This document shows positions 16,646 through 26,947 of a stretch of 58,934 nt of DNA, piece after piece. Position 1 is the first letter of the stretch. Every line of letters begins with the position of its first letter. The notes below the pieces were generated by a model that was not told the origin of the DNA, searched no databases, and was given only the letters and a program-made list of their open reading frames with translations. The stretch comes from an uncultured Chlorobiaceae bacterium (lineage in GTDB: Bacteria; Bacteroidota; Chlorobiia; Chlorobiales; Chlorobiaceae), in NCBI GenBank assembly GCA_903940125.1, contig CAJAJL010000059.1, forward strand, positions 1-58,934, given 5' to 3'. The translations under genes and the position numbers were made by a program.

Positions 16646-17524
16646 TTATGGCTTTTTTGAATAAGAAAGGATATAGTCCAGGCCAGCGTAGAAACTCTCT
16701 GCAGAACGATTCAATGTTAATTGTGCAAGAATTTTTGGAAGTGGATGCAGCTTGCCGACAAATGTCTGGTTTCTTGACAGGTACTCATGAAGAGGTATAT
16801 AGACATCGTCACGTATTGATTTGATATCAATATTGACAAATCCGGCTTGGGAGAGTTTATTATTATAGGACGGGATTAAATAGTAGTTTTCATGCGGAAT
16901 ATTAAATTTTCCCGCGACAAGGCTCCATGAAATCCATTGCTCTATTCGCCTGAAGAGGTTATCGGAGTTTTCTGCTGGTAAAATGTCCGCTGTCACAAGC
17001 CTTCCACCTGAACGCAAAACGCGGAACGCTTCTTTGAAAAAATCCTCACGGGTTCTATAGTGAAAAGCACTTTCCACGGAAACAATCAGATCAATGGATT
17101 CATTTTCAATTGGCATCTCGGTTGCCGAACCTTCTCTTAAATCTATTGATTTATCGAGTCCCGCATCGGCAACATTCATTCGGGCTCGCTCAACCTGAGA
17201 TTTCGTAATATTCAGCCCAATGATTTTTTCGGGTTTCATGTTCCTTGCCCAGAGGATGTCCTGATCCCCAAAACCATACCCGCAATCCAATACTGTATCA
17301 CCTGGACCCATGCCGCCTCTCTTCGCCACCAGAAGAGCAAGCTCTTCACTGGCTTCATCAATGGTATCCACATCACGCCAATAGCCAAGATTCAGATATA
17401 ACGCATTCTCAGTAAGTGAAGAGGTGCCAATCAAATCATAGACTTCCGTTGTCTTCAACCCATGGAACGGATTGAAAAGCCAATTCAGATATCCGAAAAA
17501 ACGATCTATTGTGTTGTCTGACAT
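16646..17524 (-). CDS. SAM-dependent methyltransferase (class I)
   Basis: Class I methyltransferase of 292 aa from the ATG at 17524 (MSDNTIDRFFGYLNW). The reading frame is open a further 37 codons upstream, but that stretch is unlike a protein N-terminus. Motif I is DTVLDCGYGFGDQDILWA, followed by LNITKSQVERAR, SVESAFHYRTREDFFKEAFRVLRSGGRL and a C-terminal helical domain ending LDYILSYSKKP. The pattern (type-11 with the GLNITKSQ element) is like ubiE/phosphoethanolamine or tocopherol methyltransferases. Substrate unknown. No clear ribosome-binding site. Confidence 0.8.
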   Translation of the reverse strand: MSDNTIDRFFGYLNWLFNPFHGLKTTEVYDLIGTSSLTENALYLNLGYWRDVDTIDEASEELALLVAKRGGMGPGDTVLDCGYGFGDQDILWARNMKPEKIIGLNITKSQVERARMNVADAGLDKSIDLREGSATEMPIENESIDLIVSVESAFHYRTREDFFKEAFRVLRSGGRLVTADILPAENSDNLFRRIEQWISWSLVAGKFNIPHENYYLIPSYNNKLSQAGFVNIDIKSIRDDVYIPLHEYLSRNQTFVGKLHPLPKILAQLTLNRSAESFYAGLDYILSYSKKP

Positions 17525-18032
17525 GGTGATAATTTGTTTTCCGCTGAATACGCCCGAATCATATTCACCGTCTGTCGATGAGCATCGTAACCTTTGAATT
17601 CGCTCGGATGATCGGGTGCAGATCGTTGTTTTCAATCAGAGCGAGTAGCGGCTTCCATGCAAAAGGGCTTGAGTAATAAGGAAGGTATGCTTTTTGTACT
17701 GTAATACCACGAAATATAGTCAATCTCAAAAGAAACCATGATACTGTCAAGTTGTGAACGATTTAGCTGGGGAATAGGGCCTATAGGACATATGGGAGAT
17801 ATAGGACTTATACTTTTTTGGCGGTGGATGAAAAAAAAGATTACTCACGTTGAGTTTGAACTGACAGAGGATAAAGTTTGCAGTCGGCGGTGGGCAGGGA
17901 GGCCAGAGATAGTGCTAAGATTGGAGTGCCGGGTGCTGAGGGATATAAGTCAGAGGTTGACAGTCCATAGAGAGATCCCTCCCGTTGGTCGGGATGACAA
18001 GGGAGGGTTGAAATGACACTTTTGTGTTTGGG
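17525..18032. other. Intergenic region with short palindromic motif
   Basis: About 500 bases between the methyltransferase and tRNA-Ser(GGA). An open frame of about 60 codons on the minus strand (17565-17750) matches nothing I know and lacks a ribosome-binding site. Positions 17780-17811 contain CCTATAGGAC and ATAGGACTTAT, close to the arms of the hairpin found after guaB, followed by a T-run. I see no protein-coding gene. Confidence 0.4.
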
Positions 18033-18120
18033 CGGAGAGGGAGGGATTCGAACCCTCGAGGGCTTTAACACCCTACCCGCTTTCCAGGCGAGCGCACTAG
18101 ACCAACTATGCGACCTCTCC
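18033..18120 (-). tRNA. tRNA-Ser (anticodon GGA)
   Basis: The minus strand folds as a class II tRNA. Acceptor GGAGAGG pairs with CCTCTCC, the anticodon arm is CTCGC-CTGGAAA-GCGGG giving GGA, and the T-arm is GAGGG-TTCGAAT-CCCTC. The variable arm is long (about GTAGGGTGTTAAAGCCCTC). CCA is not encoded. It is the third serine tRNA in this window and sits just upstream of, and divergent from, guaB. Confidence 0.93.
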
Positions 18121-18224
18121 ATATAAAATGGCCTGCAATTTACACTCTATTTTTGATTTTCAAAAGCATTCTATTCCGGACATTGTCTTTCTACGTTCAC
18201 TTTTTGTAAATTGGCAAAAATTGA

Positions 18225-19748
<1,524 letters not shown>

Positions 19749-19759
19749 TGAGGGGTTTT

Positions 19760-19797
19760 ATAAGTCCTATAGGTCGTATGTGACCTATAGGACTTAT
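19760..19797 (+). terminator. Perfect 16-bp hairpin after guaB
   Basis: The arms ATAAGTCCTATAGGTC and GACCTATAGGACTTAT are perfect complements across a 6-nt loop, followed on the plus strand by AGTTTTTA. It separates convergent guaB and bchH and probably terminates guaB. The arms share CCTATAGGAC-type sequence with 17780-17811, so it may belong to a dispersed repeat family. Confidence 0.75.
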
Positions 19798-19805
19798 AGT
19801 TTTTA

Positions 19806-22800
19806 CTATTCGTCAACTAAGCCTTCGAGGCGATCTTCGAGATCTGCGTAGATCTCCTGCAGTTCATCAATCATGTTTTGATCGGCTTTCCACATGCCTC
19901 GACCGTGTGCTTCGAGCATACGGCCTACAATATTTTTGATTGCCTGCGGATTCAAAGTCGCAAGGCGTTCCCTCATTTCAGGATCGAGTGCATAGGTCTC
20001 GGCCGTTTTTTTATAGACCCAGTCGTCCACGCTCTTGGTTACAGCGTCCCACCCGAGCATATAGGTAACCCTGTTGCTTATCTCGCCGGCTCCACTGTGA
20101 CCGTGTTTCAGCATACCTTCAAACCACTTTGGATTGAGCAGTTTTGAGCGGTATTCAATACGCAGCGATTTTTCTGCATCGTCAACCTTGATGTCGGATG
20201 TGAAGGATTCGACGTAGTTGAGCTTGATATTGTCATTCTTCGTGTTCCTGCGTCTTGCTGCAAGTTGGAGTGAGCCGGAGGAAGAGAAGTAGTGATCGAT
20301 ATCAGAAATACCGAACTCGGTGGAGTCGACCTGATGCACAACGCGGTCGACCGAACCGAGCAGTTTCTGCAGGATCTCGGTCTCCTTCTCCCCTTTTCGT
20401 CCACCACCGTAAGCGCTGCAGTTGCGGCGGATGAAAAGGTCGTCGAGATCACTGTCCGTTTCCCATGCAGAGTCTTCGACCATATCATCAACATAGGTAC
20501 CGTAAGCGCCCGGTGCCTGGGTAAACTGACGGGATGTAGCACTATTGAACTCCGCCCCCGATGCAATAGCTTCGTCAACATGTTTTTTAACATAGTTCAT
20601 CTCTACCGGCTCATCAGCAGTAGCCGCCGCCTTGATAAGCCGATCAAGCTGGTCCATGAGAAGACCGAAAGCATCGCGGAAAATCGGACTGAGCTGCATA
20701 AGAACATCAATACGAGGGCGCCCGAGCTTTTCAAGCGGGACGAGGCTGTAATGACTGATTTTACCAAACGCATCATAGGCGGGTTCACCACCGAGCAGCC
20801 TGATAACGACAGCTACCGCCTCACCTTTGGTTTTGATGGTATCGAGTCCCCATAGCACCTGGGCAACGGTTTCAGGATAGTGTCCATCATTTTCTTCAAG
20901 ATGCCTTTTTACAATGCTGTCGGCAATGAGCGTTCCCCTTTTGAAAGCCATTACAGATGGTATTCTCCATGGATCGATTGAGTGAATATTGCGGCCAGAA
21001 GGGAGCACATTGATACCGTCACGCACAAGATCGCCACCGGGACCGGAGGCTATATAGCGCCCATTAAGCACTCTCATGAGCGATTCCATTTCGCCGGTAT
21101 TGTCACGAAGGGCATAGAGAAGCTTTGCTCCATCCTGGGTCAACTGGTCGATGAAGGGCATATATTGAACAGGAAGCTTGGTTCCACCCGTTATGGACGA
21201 AAAAACAAGTGCAACATTTTTCCTGTCAAAAAACACCTGCTGTACAAAATTACGGCATGCGTTTTCAACCCACTCGCGAAGACGAATAGCCTCTTCATCT
21301 CCCTTTCTTGACATGGTGGTCAAATCTTCATAACTGTTATAATGACCGTTTTTGCCGGACGATGTCATAAGTATATAGGGCAGAGTCTTGCCGTCTTCTC
21401 CACGATTCTTCAGCGTTTCGGTGATAGTGATGACCTGTGATTCAAGAGGACTCGCCTCGCCAAAAACATGGAGTGAATTGGAAATCAGACGGTTCTCAAG
21501 CTCTGCGATATAAATGTAGAGCCTGCTTACAAAATCCCCGAATCCTTCACTCTCTCTGCGAGGACAATCATCAGTCAGATTGAGAAGTTCGGCTTTTTGC
21601 ATAATTGCCTCTTCAATACCCGAACCTTCCCCCGAACCTTCAGATGAAGCTGTAAGAAATCTTTCGCGGAAATCAACGAGCAAATCCTTGAGTGCGGGAA
21701 GTTCCTTGTAAAGACCGGCACGTGAAAGTGGAGGCACAACATGAGATACCATGGTGGCGAGCCCACGACGTTTTGCTATAGTTGATTCGCTCGGGTTGTT
21801 GACCGGATAAATATAGATGTGCGGCACCTCTCCGAGGAGAGCATCCGGCCAGCAGTCGCCGGTAAGACCGGTCTGAAGTCCCGGCATCCACTCGACCGAC
21901 CCATGCATTCCCACATGCACCATGGCATGCGCCTTGAATTCACGGCTAATCCAGCGGTAGAAAGCGATATACTGGTGATGCGGCGTATTTTCCTTGTCGA
22001 AGAGAAGTCGCATTGGATCGCCCTGCATGCCGATACGGGGCTGAACGCCAATAAAAATATTGCCGAATCGTATGCCGCCGACAAAAACATCCTGATCTCC
22101 AATCGGCACGATTTCACCGGGAAATTTCTGCCAACGATCTTCGATGCGTTCACGCTCCTTTGAAGAGGCGAGCACCTTGAAGGTGTCGTAACTGACTTTC
22201 AAGGCATCTGGACGATTTTGCTGAATCTGGTGATCAGTTGCTTTGTCAAGTGCATTAAAAAGAGCATCGGAACTTTCAGGAAGCTGCCCGACATTGTACC
22301 CCTCTTTTTTCAGTCGCTGCAGTGCGGCAAAAAGCGTTCTGGGAACATCGAGCAGAGCCGCACTTGCCTTCTTGCCGAGACCCGGAGGATAGTCGTAAAC
22401 AATAAAGGCAAGCTTTTTATCACGGTTGGCTGTTTCCCGCAGACGGAGCCACTGTGAAACAAGACCTACAAGCCGGTCCAGGCGCTCCTGAACAGTCTCT
22501 ATCTTGCCGTCCTGCAAGGCTCCGAGAATAACCGGACATATCGCTCCATCCATTTCAGGAATAGCGTAGGTAAAGGTCATCTGCATTGGAGAAACTCCAA
22601 GCTCATGCCAGGATTCAAATCCCTGAGTCAGCAGAGGCTGGGCTACAATGTAAGGAACATCAAGTTTTGACATGATCTCGTGACGTGCTTCGGCGGCAGT
22701 TCCGGGTTTGGTAGAGCCTGCAGGGCCTCCCACAAGCCCAAAGCCCATCATGTTCACAAGCAGGTCAATCTCTTCCCTGATCAACCAGTCCCTAACCAGC

Positions 22801-23633
22801 ACATGACCTTCAACTCCGGTCACAAAGGCTGGAAAAAGATGGATCCCACGCTTTTCAAAGGTACGGATTGTGTTGTCGATATAGGTTTTTTCCTGGAGCA
22901 AGTGTTTACGGAAAAACAAAAGGGCGATTTTCTGGCCCTTGTCAATATTAATTCCGCGTTTTTTCAACCAGCTTTTATAACTCTTAATATCCTTGAAATA
23001 AGCAGGAGCATCAGGATGGTAGAGACCCATGTTCGGGACATCAACAATTGCCCCTACAGTAACGCGCTCATTGAAGTATTCACGCAGGATCAGGCGGAAC
23101 ATGTTGGCAATATTATCCGCAGTCGGCTGCATCCAGTATGAATAAACCAGCAGCCAGTTCTTGAAATCCTTTGCTTTGTTTGGTACAAGCGGCAAAATGG
23201 TACGCATGATTTTCATGAGCTTCATGTAACCATACAGAGCATCTTCATCTCGCCCTTTCACCAGCATATTGGCTATTTTTTTAACCATATCCGGCATACC
23301 GGCCTTTCCATTGCCAACAGAATAGCTTCCAACCTTCGTCAATGACATGGCTTCAGGCATTGACTCGAAGACAAAAACTGTTTTATCATTGGTCGATTGA
23401 TCGAGCTGAAGTTTGAACCAGTCAATCTGCTCCTTGAAATTGATCATACTCATGAAAACACAGTCAGCTTCATGAATTGCTGTTGCGGCTTCGGGATTCT
23501 GTTTTTCAAGATCAACATCACTCAACTGTGTCAGGTCAGCTTCGTTGGCAAGAAGGCCTTTTATCTTTTTCCAGAGGCCAGCGTTATACTGCTCAAGTCC
23601 AACAATAGCAACAACTTTACGGCGATTAGACAT
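19806..23633 (-). CDS. bchH: Magnesium-protoporphyrin IX chelatase large subunit (BchH/BchS family)
   Basis: Large CobN/BchH-type chelatase subunit of 1275 aa that binds protoporphyrin IX and inserts Mg2+ with the BchI-BchD motor; the committed step towards bacteriochlorophyll. It starts RKVVAIVGLEQYNAGLW and has the characteristic blocks VHVGMHGSVEWMPG, YPVNNPSESTIAKRRG, LMTSSGKNGHYNSYEDL, RNCSAYGGGRKG and MLKHGHSGAGEISNRVTYMLGWDA. Green sulfur bacteria carry several H-type paralogs. From memory, the copy linked to bchD and bchI in Chlorobaculum tepidum is called bchS, so the ortholog name is open. It is the last gene of a bchI-bchD-bchH cluster, 131 nt downstream of bchD. Confidence 0.95.
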   Translation of the reverse strand: MSNRRKVVAIVGLEQYNAGLWKKIKGLLANEADLTQLSDVDLEKQNPEAATAIHEADCVFMSMINFKEQIDWFKLQLDQSTNDKTVFVFESMPEAMSLTKVGSYSVGNGKAGMPDMVKKIANMLVKGRDEDALYGYMKLMKIMRTILPLVPNKAKDFKNWLLVYSYWMQPTADNIANMFRLILREYFNERVTVGAIVDVPNMGLYHPDAPAYFKDIKSYKSWLKKRGINIDKGQKIALLFFRKHLLQEKTYIDNTIRTFEKRGIHLFPAFVTGVEGHVLVRDWLIREEIDLLVNMMGFGLVGGPAGSTKPGTAAEARHEIMSKLDVPYIVAQPLLTQGFESWHELGVSPMQMTFTYAIPEMDGAICPVILGALQDGKIETVQERLDRLVGLVSQWLRLRETANRDKKLAFIVYDYPPGLGKKASAALLDVPRTLFAALQRLKKEGYNVGQLPESSDALFNALDKATDHQIQQNRPDALKVSYDTFKVLASSKERERIEDRWQKFPGEIVPIGDQDVFVGGIRFGNIFIGVQPRIGMQGDPMRLLFDKENTPHHQYIAFYRWISREFKAHAMVHVGMHGSVEWMPGLQTGLTGDCWPDALLGEVPHIYIYPVNNPSESTIAKRRGLATMVSHVVPPLSRAGLYKELPALKDLLVDFRERFLTASSEGSGEGSGIEEAIMQKAELLNLTDDCPRRESEGFGDFVSRLYIYIAELENRLISNSLHVFGEASPLESQVITITETLKNRGEDGKTLPYILMTSSGKNGHYNSYEDLTTMSRKGDEEAIRLREWVENACRNFVQQVFFDRKNVALVFSSITGGTKLPVQYMPFIDQLTQDGAKLLYALRDNTGEMESLMRVLNGRYIASGPGGDLVRDGINVLPSGRNIHSIDPWRIPSVMAFKRGTLIADSIVKRHLEENDGHYPETVAQVLWGLDTIKTKGEAVAVVIRLLGGEPAYDAFGKISHYSLVPLEKLGRPRIDVLMQLSPIFRDAFGLLMDQLDRLIKAAATADEPVEMNYVKKHVDEAIASGAEFNSATSRQFTQAPGAYGTYVDDMVEDSAWETDSDLDDLFIRRNCSAYGGGRKGEKETEILQKLLGSVDRVVHQVDSTEFGISDIDHYFSSSGSLQLAARRRNTKNDNIKLNYVESFTSDIKVDDAEKSLRIEYRSKLLNPKWFEGMLKHGHSGAGEISNRVTYMLGWDAVTKSVDDWVYKKTAETYALDPEMRERLATLNPQAIKNIVGRMLEAHGRGMWKADQNMIDELQEIYADLEDRLEGLVDE

Positions 23634-23725
23634 GATGGTAATAAGTAGGTAGGAATTAGAGGTTAACTTTTATAGAAACGTTAATATCCATCTAATGTAA
23701 AAAGAAGAGAAATAATTCCGCAATT

Positions 23726-23756
23726 GACCTTTCCAGCGAAAAGCGCCGGAAAGGTC
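23726..23756 (-). promoter_or_regulatory. Hairpin between bchD and bchH
   Basis: The 13-base arms GACCTTTCCAGCG and CGCCGGAAAGGTC pair with one mismatch across a 5-nt loop, 9 bases past the bchD stop. No T-run follows on the minus strand. It may act as a partial terminator or processing site setting the bchH to bchD ratio. Confidence 0.5.
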
Positions 23757-23764
23757 CTTGATAA

Positions 23765-25621
23765 TCAAAAACTCAATGCAGCTTCAACAATCTGCTCGGC
23801 TTTTGCGTTAGGCAGGTAAAAGTAACGCCCGCCAAGTTTCTGGGCAAGTTTTGGCGCTTCACCTCTCGAAAGATAGTTCATCTGGGTATCGATGACGATA
23901 GAAGCGACTCCATCAGCCTGTATAGAAAGAGAGAGAGCTTCGATCTCCTTTTCGAGATCTTCCTTTGGAATTTTTTCAGCATTCGGGTCAAAGGTAGCCT
24001 GCAAGCCGATATTGCCTCGTCCGTCGGTGATCAGAACAAACATAATCTGCGAAATACCTTTCGTACGGGCCTGCTTGGCGGTTTCCCATCCGAGATAGAG
24101 TGCTGAGGCGAGAGGTGTTCCTCCACCGGTCGGGAGTACGTCAAGTTCACGTTTTGCACGGTCAACGCTCTGCGAAGGAGGCAGGAGAACCTGAGCCTGC
24201 TTTCCACGGAACGAGATCAGGGCAACCTGGTCTCGATGAACATAGGCATTCTGCAGAAGGCTTGCCACTGCACCCTTGGCCTGACGCATACGATTCAATG
24301 CCATTGAGCCTGAAGCATCTACCATGAAAATAAAGAGCGTACCGGACTTGTCGCGGAAGCGCTTGATCTTGACATCATCTTTCGTGATAAGAAGAGCTGT
24401 TTTCGATCTTCCAGCCATCTTGCTGTCACGTCGGCGTGTCTCCTGCCATGGTGCAGCGGAAATGAGTGTTGGAATAAGAGCAACTTTATTGGTACGCATT
24501 TCACCGGGCTGAGCTCTTACAAAACGTCCACGACGATTGTTGAGCGCTTCACCACGGCTTCCTGTGGTGGTTTTCTTTTTCGATGCGAGCGAAATGTTTA
24601 AAATATTGTCTGGGAGCTCCATTTCAATTGCATCCATCATCAGCTCCTCAATCATGTCGGGAGTCTCTTTCTGCTCCTCTTCGGCCTCAGCATCCGGAGT
24701 ATCGGCCGGTGCCTCTTCATCCTCCCCTTCTGGCTCTTCCTCCTGTGGGGGCTCTTCCTGCGGCGGCATCTCGTCCGATGCAGCTTCCCTGTCAGGCATG
24801 CGGGTAGCACGGGGTATGAGCACAAGCTTGATAGCGAGTTTCATATCTTCTTCTTCAACATCACTGCGCTGAGCGAGTGCGGCACTGGCTATTGCGGCAC
24901 GGACAGTAAAAATATCGACGCGGTTACCTTCGACACCAAGACTGATTGCCGTCTGTATGAGTGCCTGCATCTGCTCGCTGGTTATTGAAACGTGCGGCAA
25001 CTGCTCTCGGGCGGCCTGGATAAGACCGGCAAGCATCTTCAGCTCGTCACTGGTATCCTCCGCGTCCCTGGTGCCAAGGACAATATTGACAATTTTTTTT
25101 CGTGCCCTGTAGTCGTTCTGGGCAGTGAAGGGAACAATAATGCCAATCCTGTCAAGCAGTCCCATGCGTACCTCGCCATCGGTGGGATCATAGGTACCCA
25201 CGAGCATGAATTTGGCGGGATGGACCTCACTGAGGCCTTCACGTTCGACAAGAACCTCGCCGCGTGAGATGGCATCCATGATATGCGAGACAGCGGAACT
25301 GTCGAGAAGACTGATAGAGTCAACATAGAGAACACCTCCATCGGCCTTTGAAAGCACACCGTGCTGGACAACGCGAACGCCGGTAGCAAGGGTTGCCTCC
25401 AGATCAACACCACCGATCAGGCGGTCTTCGGTAACGTTCAGAGGGAGTTCCACAAAAGGGGTGCCTTCGGGAAGAATATCGGCAAAGGCCCTGGCAATCG
25501 TTGATTTCCCCGACCCTACGGCCGATGGAATAACCACTCCGCCAAGTTCAGAATCAACGGCCAGCAGCATGAGTGCCTGCTTGGCCAGATCCATTCCAAC
25601 AATATCGGTAAAGGCTATCAT
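23765..25621 (-). CDS. bchD: Magnesium chelatase subunit D
   Basis: BchD of 618 aa, the platform that joins the BchI ATPase ring to the H subunit. An N-terminal AAA+-like domain (Walker A PSAVGSGKSTIARAFAD; LLDRIGIIVPF) is followed by an acidic, proline-rich linker near residues 285-335 (EEPPQEEEPEGEDEEA), then a von Willebrand factor A domain with the MIDAS motif DASGSMALNRM near 435 and LPTGGGTPL, LITDGRGN. The length fits the family. Its start shares one base with the stop of bchI, so expression is translationally coupled. Confidence 0.97.
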   Translation of the reverse strand: MIAFTDIVGMDLAKQALMLLAVDSELGGVVIPSAVGSGKSTIARAFADILPEGTPFVELPLNVTEDRLIGGVDLEATLATGVRVVQHGVLSKADGGVLYVDSISLLDSSAVSHIMDAISRGEVLVEREGLSEVHPAKFMLVGTYDPTDGEVRMGLLDRIGIIVPFTAQNDYRARKKIVNIVLGTRDAEDTSDELKMLAGLIQAAREQLPHVSITSEQMQALIQTAISLGVEGNRVDIFTVRAAIASAALAQRSDVEEEDMKLAIKLVLIPRATRMPDREAASDEMPPQEEPPQEEEPEGEDEEAPADTPDAEAEEEQKETPDMIEELMMDAIEMELPDNILNISLASKKKTTTGSRGEALNNRRGRFVRAQPGEMRTNKVALIPTLISAAPWQETRRRDSKMAGRSKTALLITKDDVKIKRFRDKSGTLFIFMVDASGSMALNRMRQAKGAVASLLQNAYVHRDQVALISFRGKQAQVLLPPSQSVDRAKRELDVLPTGGGTPLASALYLGWETAKQARTKGISQIMFVLITDGRGNIGLQATFDPNAEKIPKEDLEKEIEALSLSIQADGVASIVIDTQMNYLSRGEAPKLAQKLGGRYFYLPNAKAEQIVEAALSF

Positions 25622-26796
25622 TATACTGCTTCTGCTTCTCCGAGGACTTTAGCGAGTTCACGATCAATTTTCTCCCCGGCATCGAGTGTTTCAAGGGGAT
25701 CCTTGCGCAGACGGTGGCGAAGACAGAGACCTGCAATCTCTTTGACATGCTTCATGGTCACAACCGTCTCTCCGCGGAAAGCGGCGTGTGCATAAGCGGT
25801 TCGGGTTATAGTGAGTTCACCGCGGTGACCATCAATACCAAGATTCATGCAAAGCTTTGCAATATCAGTAAGTACTGCGTCGGTCATGGTAACTTCAGGA
25901 AGCAGATCTTTTGCCTGCTGGATCTTTTTCTGAAGCTTAAGCTGTTCGCGGTTATACTTTTTCATAAAGGCATCAGGATCTTCATCGAACTCACGGCGGC
26001 GCTTGACGATGTCAACTCGTTTTGCGATATCGAGAATTGTGATGATACGCGCATGCAGACCAAAACGGTCAAGAAGCTGAGGACGAAGTTCACCTTCCTC
26101 AGGGTTGCCGGAGCCGACAAGGACGAAACGGGCCGGGTGGCGGATACTTATACCTTCGCGTTCAACAACGTTTTTTCCGCTGGCGGCAACGTCGAGAAGA
26201 ACGTCAACAAGATGATCATCAAGCAGGTTGACCTCGTCAATGTAGAGGAACCCACGGTTTGCCTGGGCAAGAAGACCCGGCTCAAATGCTTTTACACCGC
26301 TGGTAAGTGCCTGTTCGATATCGATTGTACCGCAAACACGGTCTTCGGTAGCACCAAGCGGAAGGTCAACAACCGGAACGGGAATTTTCTCAATCCTGAT
26401 TGTCTTCGGATCAAAAGCCTTAGCTCCTTTTTTGCCATCTTCAGCTTCTAGATACTGCTCAAGAGTACGGTTATAGGTATCACCCTCAACCCTCTCAATC
26501 AAAGGAAGCACTTCGGCAAGCGCTCTGACAGTCGTACTTTTTCCTGTACCCCTGTGACCCATGACCAGTACTCCGCCAATCCTCGGATCAATGATATTGA
26601 GGATCAGACTTAGCTTCATTTCCTCCTGACCAACAATTGCTGTAAACGGAAAAGCAAGACCTGACTTCTTTTTTGCAGCAGGCTTTACGGTTTTTGCGGG
26701 TTCCGGGGGTGTTGTAACCGTTGCATCCGCCTTTGCCTTTACCGCACTGGTTTTCTTTGCAGCAGTTTTCTTTGCAGCTGTTTCAGTCTGAGTCAT
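25621..26796 (-). CDS. bchI: Magnesium chelatase ATPase subunit I
   Basis: BchI AAA+ ATPase, 391 aa from the ATG at 26796 (a further in-frame start lies at 26844). A lysine/alanine-rich N-terminal tail of about 50 residues precedes the core. Motifs: AIVGQEEMKLSLIL, Walker A GHRGTGKSTTVRALAE, Walker B YIDEVNLLDDHLVDVLLD, VGSGNPEEGELRPQLLDRFGLH with the sensor and Arg-finger region, and ITRTAYAHAAFRGE at the C-terminal helical domain. It drives Mg2+ insertion with BchD and BchH. It is the first gene of the chelatase operon, about 150 nt downstream of lpdA on the same strand. Confidence 0.97.
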   Translation of the reverse strand: MTQTETAAKKTAAKKTSAVKAKADATVTTPPEPAKTVKPAAKKKSGLAFPFTAIVGQEEMKLSLILNIIDPRIGGVLVMGHRGTGKSTTVRALAEVLPLIERVEGDTYNRTLEQYLEAEDGKKGAKAFDPKTIRIEKIPVPVVDLPLGATEDRVCGTIDIEQALTSGVKAFEPGLLAQANRGFLYIDEVNLLDDHLVDVLLDVAASGKNVVEREGISIRHPARFVLVGSGNPEEGELRPQLLDRFGLHARIITILDIAKRVDIVKRRREFDEDPDAFMKKYNREQLKLQKKIQQAKDLLPEVTMTDAVLTDIAKLCMNLGIDGHRGELTITRTAYAHAAFRGETVVTMKHVKEIAGLCLRHRLRKDPLETLDAGEKIDRELAKVLGEAEAV

Positions 26797-26947
26797 AATT
26801 GATCGTTTGGTTGATACCTTCACCCCGTGAACCTTGAAAATCATTCACCGAAAAAGGCTTACTGTTTTAAAGATTTTCAATAATAGACATTGAATTTATG
26901 CTTTTAGAAAGACAATAGAAAATGGTTTTCCAAAACTGACCAAGAAG

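Noticed and set aside
17565-17750. A 61-codon minus-strand open frame before the methyltransferase
   Set aside because: No family resemblance and no start signal; it overlaps the frame extension of the methyltransferase. Reported only as part of the intergenic note.
24537-24872. A serine-rich open frame on the plus strand opposite bchD
   Set aside because: It is the antisense shadow of the acidic/proline-rich linker of bchD.
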